64,000 nt of DNA from Rostratula benghalensis (lineage: Eukaryota > Chordata > Aves > Charadriiformes > Rostratulidae): assembly GCA_013399305.1 (NCBI GenBank), contig VXAI01000087.1, positions 3,421,926-3,485,925 of the forward strand, read 5' to 3'. Within the stretch, counting starts at the first letter, position 1; the number at the start of each line of letters is the position of its first letter. The position numbers and the translations under genes were made by a program. A model generated the notes under the pieces. It was not told the origin of the DNA and did no database searches. It saw only the letters and a list, made by a program, of their open reading frames with translations. Below are positions 37,433-46,393 of the stretch, piece by piece.

Positions 37433-37456
37433 GAAGTTAAGAAGTTAAGAAGTTAA
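37433..37456 (+). repeat. Perfect 8-bp tandem repeat, three copies
   Basis: GAAGTTAA is repeated three times without change, followed by a partial GAA. A short minisatellite-like expansion. Confidence 0.9.
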
Positions 37457-37858
37457 GAAACAGAAGGGGTTTTTCTATTTTCTAATGCACAGTTATGTAA
37501 CTTAGTTCCCTGCATGTTGTTAACCACTCACAAAAAAAGATGGTGAAAATATGCATTTGACCAATCTGTACACAAAGAATCATTATCTATAAAATAGATC
37601 ATGCTTCATGTATCATTTTTTTACAAATTTTTCAACTTTTTTTTATTTCCAGAATCAACTGGGGAAGGGGTCACTTCAAATTTCCTTAAGGAAAGCAAAT
37701 ACAGTGAACTATCACTTGCCTCTCTTTTCCTCCCCCACCTTTCCCATGAGGCTTTGGCAAACAATTGTTTCAAGCATCTGTTGCTTTTTCTCACAAATCA
37801 GCACAACAGAAGCCTACGAGACCATCAAAATCTCAAGGTTAACTTCCAGAAATCACCA

Positions 37859-37895
37859 ACTGAAATGTATCAGTGAATACTGAAATGTATCAGTG
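37859..37895 (+). repeat. Short direct repeat (17 bp, twice)
   Basis: actgaaatgtatcagtg occurs at 37859 and again at 37879, separated by three bases. Probably replication slippage. Confidence 0.85.
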
Positions 37896-39311
37896 CTAAC
37901 ATTATACTGTTCCTTTTATCTTCCACTTTTGTGCCCTGTTGTTTCTGTTTTGCATTATACCATTTTACAAGAGAGATTATAAATTATTCTCTTTCATTTG
38001 ATAATTTTTTCTGCTAATTAAACAAGTTTGTTTGATTTGCTCTTTTGTTTCTAAAGAATATACTAAAACACCCTTGGAAAAGAACAAATGCATATACATA
38101 GTATGATACGCATCCATGGCCCTGTTTAACAGGGATTCTACTCCCTAGCATCTTTCAAAAGGGTAGAATTAATCACCTGTGCAGATCTCATACTTCAGGC
38201 TCATGTAAAACAATATCCTTGAAGCAAGAGCAGAGACAGAAATGTGCCTGCAGCCGAGGAGTTTATTTGAATTCTTTTACGCTTGTGTTAGCTTTTCATA
38301 GCATACCTGAACCTCTGCTGGTCCTTGTGGTTTAAATGCTTTTTAAAATGGCTTCCACCTTAACAAAAAAGAAAGTGTAATTTCTTGTGATCTTCTACGT
38401 ATTCACACGAAAATTGCGAAAGTTATGAAATGCACTGAATTGGTTTTAATCAAGGGATATGTTTATTCCCTAAGATGTGCTTGTTTTATCCCCAGTCTTC
38501 CTGGAAGGGATTCAGCCCTGCCTCAGCTCTGCCAATCAACCTCTGCATTACCTGCAGCATAATACTGTATTATTAGGCAGGACTACCTATCTTTACAATA
38601 GGAGATCAGTAACTATAAAATGATTGTAAAGTCATAATCGATGCTGTGAATTGTATTTTGATTAACTTCCTGGCTCACATAAGCTGATTTTTAGAAGTGG
38701 GCGGCAAATTAGTCATACAATACCACTTAAGAGTGAACAATCTGGATGTTTCATTACAGATAGCAGAGGAAGGTATTCTTGCCCAAAGAAGGACATTCTA
38801 TTCCTAGAACAATCAAATAATGTAAGTTTTTCCAAGTGAGCACCAACTGGCATGTTGCCACTTGACAATATTACTCCCTGACAGCAAAACAGAAATAACT
38901 ACATACCTGATTATTGTATTTGTTTTAGTAGAACAGAAAATTGCACAAAATCTGTGCTGCTGATTGGCATTTTGCCACTAGCTTCCACACTTACCCATGC
39001 AATTGTATGTACTCTCTGATACTCTACATATGTTTTCTCCAGAGCTGACCTGCAGTGCCACTAAAGTCCATGTTCAGACCAAGTTATTTTGAGATCCCAC
39101 AAGAAGGTAGCCAACTAAAACTCGTGGTTTATTCCATTTGTGGTAACACCAATATTAAAATTACAGTAAGACAGCATAAAGCCACCGATGGCCTACAACT
39201 GCCTTTCCCTTCTAACACCACATTGAATCATGCTTGAGAAGTTTCCAAGCCCTCAGGGTAGGCAGTATCCTCACTATCAACAAAGACTAGGAGGTGAAGT
39301 ACTTGAAAGCA

Positions 39312-39995
39312 GCACTGAGAAAGTGATTTGGGGGTCCTGATGGATGAGAAGCTGTACATGAGAAGGCAGCGTGCACTTGCAGCCCAGAAGGTGAGTCACA
39401 TCCTGGGCTGCATCAAAAGCTGCATTGCCAGCAGATCCGGAGAGGTGATTCTGCCACTTTGCTCTGGTGAGACCTCCCCTGGAGTACTGTGTGCAGGTCT
39501 GGAGCCCTCAAGATAGCAAGGACATGGACCTGGTGGAGTAGGTCCAGAGGAGGGCCATGAAAATGATCAGGGGGTTGGAGCACCTTTGCTACAAGGACAG
39601 GCTGAAGGAGCTGGGGTTGTTCAGCCTGGAGAAGAGGAGGCTTCAGGGAGACCTAACAGCAGCCTTCCAGTACCTGAGGGAGGGCTACAGGAAGGCTGGG
39701 GAGGCTCTGTTTACAAAGGCCTGCAGTGACAGGATGAGGGGCGATGGCTTCAAGCTGGAGAAGAGAAGATTTAGATTGGATATTAGGAACAGGTTCTTTA
39801 CTCTAAGGGTGGTTGAACATTGGAACAAGTTGCCCAGGGAGGTGGTTGAGGCCCCTTCCCTGGAGATATTCAAGGGGAGGCTCGACGAGGCCCTGGGCAA
39901 CATGGTCTGGTTGGGGGTGTCCTTGCTGACTGCAGGGAGGTTGGACTATATCACCCTAGAGGTCCCTTCCAGCCTGGACCATTCTGTGATTAAAT
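39312..39995 (+). repeat. CR1 LINE 3' half, well preserved, with ORF2 tail
   Basis: Sense CR1 from tgatttgggggtcctgatgg to the tip ggaccattctgtgatta. The frame 39557-40051 keeps about 140 residues of the ORF2 C-terminal tail unbroken ([60 protein letters not shown]) before running into flanking DNA. One stop breaks the frame upstream (tggtggagtag near 39540). It lacks the reverse transcriptase and endonuclease domains, so it is inactive, but it is the least decayed copy here. Confidence 0.92.
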
Positions 39996-40348
39996 GGTCT
40001 CTTTTCATCTATTTTGAGAAGCACTGTCATCCAATTTGGAGCTACAGGTAATAAATAATTTATTATTACAGAGGCTCTGACCAATGGAGAATCAAGCTCT
40101 GTCAATAGCCTAATGTCAAAAATCGTTAGTGATTGCAATCATGAAGGCTGCAGTTCTTGATCATTTGCTAGCTCAGTGAGGTTTCCTTCTCTCTGCATGA
40201 TGAAGCAGTTGCCAAGTTTGCCTACAGTCTTGAGTGCAACACTAACTGCCTGGAGTTCATCCCTCTCTCATCACAGAAAACAATAAGATCTACAAATTAA
40301 TCAGACGCCTTCGTGATGCAGACACTGCATAATTACAGAAATTACTGC

Positions 40349-40363
40349 GTTCCCTTGGCGACC
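40349..40363. promoter_or_regulatory. RFX X-box-like palindrome
   Basis: gttcccttggcgacc is close to the RFX X-box (GTTNCC, 2-base spacer, GGYAAC). Its two half sites are separated by two bases. RFX factors act in ciliary and neural enhancers. It lies in a CpG-retaining block, which favours function over chance, but this is one motif only. Confidence 0.4.
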
Positions 40364-42694
40364 TTCCAGGCACTAGCGTTTGGCTCTACAGCACAAAGAC
40401 ATATTTTTGTGAAGCCGTGCACCTTCTTCATGAATCCTCGTCTCCACAATCCTGCTTTGCTACTCCAAATTCTAACAGGGTTCCAAAATGAGACCCCACC
40501 ACCACAGTGAAAGGTTTGGGAATTTTTTTTGCAGATAGAATAGCTCTGTAGGTGCAGTTGGTGCAGAGAATGGCTAAAGGAACAATATGGATTCCATGTC
40601 AGTGATAAGACACCTCACGTTTTATGCATCTGAATTACACCCACACAGAAATGTAGATGGAAACAACACGGTCATAAAAATGGGTAAACCACTTCCCATT
40701 CTAGTTTAAGAGCTCAAACTAACTGGAATGGAGGGCAGGAACATTTTAACACAAATAAATATTTTATTTATGAAGAAAATATGTGCTTCGTAATGCTTCC
40801 ACTTTTGGAAGTTCTCATTCCACATATTCTCTCCCGTTCCTTTGCAACTCCTTCAATGCCAGCACCTTTCACAGTGTAGCCTGACCAGGCAAAATATACT
40901 TTTCTTTTGTACCTTTCACAGCTGCACTGTTATTATCAGGCCATGAAATATTTTTTTCATGGTTTAAGATACTGCATACCTTTGACCTTCTCTGAGACAA
41001 TATTTATGCTTCATATAAGACTAGAAATTTAAAATTGTTGCTTACTGGTAAATGAGACAATTTATGTCAACCAGCAATCCTTTAAATAAATAAAAAAAAA
41101 TACAAATTGTACATTTGTTACTGTTCATTCACCTATAGATTAATCATGTCCCCGGTCAAAATGAGAATGTGGTAGCCTTTGTATGACAGTTACATGTCTC
41201 AGTATGAAATTTATTAGTGCTTCATTTATTCCTAAAATAAAAGGTTGGAATTGCAAACATAGCATCTTGCTACTACTGATAATACTCATGTGTGCAGGCA
41301 ATAGTTAGGCACCTGAACCCTGTGACCCCTGACACTTTTAAACGCTGGTGGTGGCTTGTTTAACTTTGCAGAGCATTATGCAGTCTCCACCTTTGCTGGG
41401 TCCTTCAAAAGATTAGAAGAACCTTTGTCATCCTGCAGAGCTATCCTCACCCTGAAACAAAATCCCAAGGCTGCTGTATCTCCAGAAATGTAATTGGTGC
41501 TCTAAAGTGCAGCATCTAAAACTGCAAGGCTTCAGCCTGTTTGAACATACAGTAAGGGAAATCTATGCATGTGCATTCACATTTTTATATATAATCTTGT
41601 ACATCAATAAGAAGGGCACTTATTTCAAGTTTGTATGTATTAATGCATGGCTAGCAACCATGCTATATTATTCCTAGATGTGCTTTATTACTCTTAGAAA
41701 TGTGACGAAAATATTATTCAGCTAATTTATTTCCTCTATGAATGCAAACCCAACTAAGGATGCTTAAATTGTATGGGAACGTTCTGAATCCAAATGGACA
41801 CGTTTTGAAAGTGTACCCTCAGGCTAATTGTGTCATAGTTTTTTTTAAACTCTCCTTTGCTTTGCCTCCTTTTCTTGCCAATATCACCTAACTCAGATAT
41901 TTTTAAAGCGTATATCAACCTGTCATCCAAACATTCCTCTTCCTTTGAAGAACTATTTTTTTTCTGCTGCAATTGCTGAAACAAGAAAAAAAATATTAAA
42001 AAATCAGTGCACAAGACTACCTAGGCTGAATTACATTTTCCGCCAGAAGAAGAAAACATCATTGTCTCATCACAGTTCATTTAATCTGAGAGGAAGCACA
42101 AATGAGGCTTCTAATTTCTGAAGGAGATGAGATTCCAAATCAAATATATCCGTAGATTGATAAGTACTCCAGGGAAAATCTTGAAAACAATATGTAAATT
42201 CTTCCTGCACTATTTTCTTTACAGGCAGAGGGAAAAAAATTGTTTCTCCTCACCACCTAAGATATCACGTAACCCTACTTCAAAAAAAAAAGGTAGTTAC
42301 ATTTCAACAGCCTACACCTTTCCAGAAAAGGTCTTAAAATTTAGTAAGAAATGAAAGAAGGAAAGAAAAAATACATCCAAATACATGCTAAAATAAGTGA
42401 GGTGCCATGTATTTTCTCTACTCATTGCCCACTGAATAACCTTCATCCAAACCCAACGTGTAGAACAGCACACATTGCAGTAAAGTTGGTAGGCACTTCT
42501 GTATTAACAAAGCAAACACTTTGGCCTCATAAAGTTATTAACTACATTAAATTATTTCTCTCTGTAAGTAAAGGAAGTGTTTACTTGCATACATTGTCCG
42601 GACATACAGAAAGTAAACGGAGTTTTCTTAGGTGAGTACTGTATATTTCCAGTGGCTCCAATTCCAACCTCTTCTCTTGCTTATCCTGGTTAAT

Positions 42695-42778
42695 GGGGTT
42701 TGGGTTTTGCTTTCAAGGTTGGGGTTTTTTTGGATTTTTGGTTTTTTTATTTGTTTGGGGTTTTTTTCCCCCCAGTTT
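42695..42778. repeat. G/T-rich low-complexity tract
   Basis: Mixed GGGTTT and T runs (for example ggtttttttatttgtttggg). Probably simple-sequence drift. No known element is recognised. Confidence 0.7.
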
Positions 42779-43199
42779 CACAACGCAAATCATAAAATAT
42801 GCAACCCCCACCATTTTCTAAGGAGAAATACCGGTTTTCTAAATTTTGAAGTTACTTTAAACTCTGACATAACTTCTACATATATAGAATAGTTTCACTT
42901 CTGAAAGGCTGGAACAAATCTTTACCACACTCAACAGTTTAGTGAGCCATTCAGTAAATCCAGGGATGTTTCATCCGAAGAAGAGTATGACCTTTAATGG
43001 GGCTTGTTTATATTCATAGCTTGAAGGTCTCCACTTGTCCGTGGCCAGCAGTCAGGTAACCTGGCTGTGTACTACTGTAGTCTTCATAATCAGAGCTTTC
43101 ATTGCTCTAAAAAACCTGAAAGATCAGTCTTCAGTGTTTCAATATTACTTTTCAAAACCTGTAAGAAGCAGGTGTATAATTATCCAAATACCACCAAAA

Positions 43200-43750
43200 C
43201 ATTCTACCCCTCTACTCTGCTCTCATGAGACCCCACCTGGAGTACTGTCTCCAACTCTGGAGTCCTCAACATAGAAAGGACATGGACCTGTTGGAACAGG
43301 TCCAGTGGAGGGCCATGAAGATGATCAGAGGGATGGAGCACCTCTCCTATGAAGACAGGCTGAGAGACTTGGGTTTTTTCAGCCTGGAGAAGAGAAGGCT
43401 CCAGGAGACCTTCCAGCAGCCTTCCAATATCTGAAGGGACTCTACAGGAGAGCTGGAGAGGAAGTGTAGTGACAGGACAAGGAGTAATGGTTTTAAGTTG
43501 AAAGAGGGGAGATTTAGATTAGATACTAGAAAAAAAGTCTTTCCTGTGAGGGTGGTGAGGCACTGGAACAGGTTGCCCAGAGAAGTTGTGGATGCCCCAT
43601 CCCTGGAGCTGTTTAAGGCCAGGCTGCATGGGGCTTTGAGCAACCTGCTCTGGTGGGAGGTGTCCCTGCCCATGGCAGGGAGTTTGGAACTTGATGATCT
43701 TTAAGGTCCCTTCCAACTCTAACCATTCTATGAGTCTATTCTATGATTCC
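43200..43750 (+). repeat. CR1 LINE 3' part with ORF2 remnant
   Basis: Sense CR1 from catgagaccccacctggagt to the tip aaccattctatgagtctatt and ctatgattcc, with the doubled ATTCTATGA end typical of CR1. ORF2-tail residues appear in two frames (43225-43434 and 43498-43704), so a small deletion at about 43400-43470 has broken the frame. Same subfamily as 4364-4764 and 57678-58423. Confidence 0.92.
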
Positions 43751-45732
43751 AGTATCTCCACCGCTGTTGAAAGCCGAGTGAAACACACACCTTTGTGGCG
43801 CAACAGCAAGGTTGTCTTTAGCTTCTACCCAGGAAAACGTGGGATGCAGCAAAAAAAAGGTCTGAGAAGAAGGATTCAAAGAGGTCCCCTATGTATCAGA
43901 TAGAGTGTCAGATTCACAAAACTTCAAACAAGGAGCTCTGAATTCAGAATCATTATTGGAAAGAAACTAGAGACATTCATGATTTTGAGACAGACAGGGC
44001 TAGTAAGAATAGAAGGAAAAGCTACAAGTACAGACTATTCCCTCTTTTGTGTTTGTTCTGAAGCCAGAACAGTCTGTATCAGCTATTATATCCATAAATA
44101 AGGAACAAGTGGGAAGATACAGGATATATCAGAACACAAAATTATGGAAGCTGCAGGAAAGATAAGAATATACATTGAAGGCAGACTAGGGAAAGGTGCA
44201 TCTTCAAAGGTATACAGCAAAACAGGCATGCATAAGATGAAGAAGGAAAACATAAATATAATGGAAGACATTAAGAAAGAAATATTAGCACAATCATATT
44301 AACCTCTCTTGTTTCAAGTAAGCTTAAACCAAATATAATTACTTAATTTCCTCACTATGAAGAAAGGCTTGGAGGAAATTGTGTGATATAACAGGCATGG
44401 TTTGTTGCTTTTTGAAATCTTAGCCAGTAGATTCAGTTTGTTCAGCAAAACTGTTCCAACGTAATAGAGCTACGTCAGAACAACAAATTTTACATTTTTT
44501 TCCTTCTGATTAAATGAATTACTTTTTTTTTCTGTTTATTTCCTAACACCAGCAAATTTTTATCCTGTGAAAAGATACTCTTAATGGAGCATGATGAAAC
44601 AAAGCTTCAGATTTACTGTTTCCACTCTTAAACTTTCTGATTATTTTCTTTTCAAACAAATCTTTTTAGTTCCAGTAGGGGTTCTTCTACATGGTAATGA
44701 GAAAGTGAAAATTAAAATAATGTCCTCCAAAAAACAGAAGTTTTGAAAGAAGGCAGAAAAAAGAAAATAATGAAAAAGCAAGAAGGCAATGACAGAAAAA
44801 AAAAATGTAGTAAAAGACAAATTTTGTAAGACCAAGGAAAAGATAAGGCTATCAAGTTTTCAAATCTCAACCACCAGTCTATTCATACATCAACTCATTT
44901 ATTATTAAAGCATGACATTCCTGAATCACTTACAACACATTCCATCAATGAAATTATACAGATACATGCAAGAAATTAATATTAGAAATGGGCATTACTG
45001 CAAATGTATTACCCATCAGAGCACTCAGCCTCAAGAAAACACAATTCTGCCTGTCAATTTTCTCATAACTCAAGGAGAACCATGGGAGTTGTTGAATTTA
45101 CTTGTGTGTCTTGTTTATATCTACAGTATGAGACACTCATTCCAAGTCCTTTCATCCACATACAAGGTAAAATACTGCCTCTGTTGAAATCAATGAGAGT
45201 TTGCCATTGATTTCAATGAGACCACAGTTCTGGCCGCTGTTTCTCTCACAGCTTAGAGAGATTCCTAGGGAAAAAAAAAAAAAAAAATCAAAACAAAACA
45301 AAACTGCACCACAGGGATCCAGCTCATTATAGTCACTTTTCACACAGCAAACGGAAGACATGTTCACATTTTATGGGAAAATTGTGCCGTTTCCTAGCAA
45401 GTGCAACAATTTATATCAAGTCAATCTCAAGTGATCAACAGCAAGCACTCTTCTTGATGGACTCCCAATGCCACAGTAGAAAATGGGTAATTTTTAATTT
45501 TTTTTTAACTTATTTGGTTACTAGTCTAAACACGGCATCTACTTTTAGCCCACTTTCACTACAACATGACTGTGTAATAGGAGTATTTATCACACTCCTC
45601 CCTATGTATTCTTTTCCTGATTTACTCCCATCCATCTGCTTTGGTTCACAGATGGGCAACTACTCCAACTCACTGCCTTTCTCAATGCACCACCCTCTGG
45701 AATGCTTTACTCCATAATGGAAGGTGTAAATC
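43751..45732. other. Intergenic, no gene
   Basis: AT-rich sequence with runs of A (45270-45287) and T, and one old repeat with a hairpin (45184-45216). No coding signal. Confidence 0.68.
45184..45216. repeat. Perfect 12-bp hairpin in an old amniote-type repeat
   Basis: TTGAAATCAATG and CATTGATTTCAA are exact reverse complements around a nine-base loop (agagtttgc). The pattern resembles an ancient interspersed repeat common in birds, turtles and crocodilians, carrying alternating CATTGACTTCAATGG words around GAGTTTTGCC. I cannot give its database name. Confidence 0.55.
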
Positions 45733-45832
45733 ATACAATCACAGAGACCAGTTGAGGTTGGAAGGCACTTTAAAGACCATCTAGTTCCAACCTTTCCCTG
45801 CCCTGGGTACAGTTGCTCAAAGCCAGGCCTCT
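45733..45832 (-). repeat. CR1 3' tip upstream of the MANEA promoter
   Basis: Minus-strand CR1 end: tcatacaatcacagagacca, gttggaaggcactttaaaga, ccatctagttccaacctttc, ccctgccctgggtacagttg. About 100 bases, heavily 5'-truncated, about 300-400 bases before the CpG island. Confidence 0.82.
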
Positions 45833-45955
45833 CGAGGCTCAAAGTTGTGGGTTTTAATCAGCCATTAACAACGAGCAAGTGCACCCCAGATGAAAAGCAG
45901 CAGAACACCCAGCAAGAAAAATTTAAAGACCTGATGAAAGTTTAGGCCTTATGAG

Positions 45956-45978
45956 TAAATAAATAAATAAATAAATAA
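45956..45978 (+). repeat. (TAAA)n microsatellite
   Basis: TAAA repeated nearly six times without interruption, just upstream of the CpG island. Confidence 0.95.
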
Positions 45979-46211
45979 GGGGTATTTCTAAGGCCAAGGA
46001 AGCCTAATACACTGTTGCTCGCTCCCGTTCCTCACGGAAAGCAAAGGCAGGCAGCATCAGCAAGCACCAGGCTGGAGACAGGCAAGAGAGCTCGGCCTAC
46101 CCCCCGCAAGCCCACAGCAGCCGGCGCTAAGGCCTCGCACCGGGAGGTTTAAGGAAGCACCAGCCTCCGCTCTACCGACACCGGAGCCACCCCAGCCGCC
46201 CGAGCCCCTTT

Positions 46212-46225
46212 CTGCCCCCTGGCCC
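46212..46225 (-). promoter_or_regulatory. CTCF-like core beside the NRF1 pair
   Basis: Read on the minus strand this is GGGCCAGGGGGCAG, matching the CTCF core CCASYAGRKGGCAG at 11 of 14 positions with the AGGGGGCAG half intact. In a GC-rich promoter a chance match is possible, so this is tentative. Confidence 0.35.
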
Positions 46226-46226
46226 A

Positions 46227-46254
46227 GCGCATGCGCGCCGGTTGGCGCATGCGC
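46227..46254. promoter_or_regulatory. Two perfect NRF1-type palindromes (GCGCATGCGC)
   Basis: GCGCATGCGC occurs at 46227-46236 and again at 46245-46254, start to start 18 bases apart. This is the core of the NRF1 (nuclear respiratory factor 1) site, a methylation-sensitive activator of TATA-less CpG island promoters. The pair predicts the transcription start zone of MANEA nearby. Confidence 0.8.
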
Positions 46255-46393
46255 GTAGGCCCCGGCGGCGCCGCGCGGTCCCGCCTCAGAGCCCTTCCCG
46301 GGCCTGCCCAGCCTCCGCCACCGGCTGCCCCGCCAGCACGGTCTCCGTCCCGCCCACCTACCGGCCCTCGGGCAGCGCCCCTGCTCCGGGCGG
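46250..46393 (+). other. MANEA: Probable MANEA non-coding exon 1
   Basis: No MANEA-like coding sequence lies upstream of exon 2, and family members have a non-coding first exon, so transcription should start in the CpG island. The best donor is CGG|GTGAGT at 46393/46394, a perfect consensus just downstream of the NRF1 pair. The exon start is a guess based on NRF1 sites usually lying within about 100 bases of the start site. Only RNA data can fix it. Confidence 0.5.

Larger units (their letters stand above)
33306..39311. other. Intergenic, no gene
   Basis: Six kilobases of unique AT-rich sequence. Open frames up to 115 codons (34447-34749, 35762-36109, 36345-36680) have no recognisable domain. 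It holds two small tandem repeats (37433-37456 and 37859-37895) and a conserved-looking block at 38520-38720. Confidence 0.65.
39996..43199. other. Intergenic, no gene; CpG-retaining block at 40300-40440
   Basis: Unique sequence. Seven CpGs and an X-box-like palindrome lie in 40306-40440, unusual against the CpG-poor surroundings. A G/T-rich low-complexity stretch is at about 42695-42778. The open frames at 42127-42892 are low-complexity or AT-driven. Confidence 0.65.
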
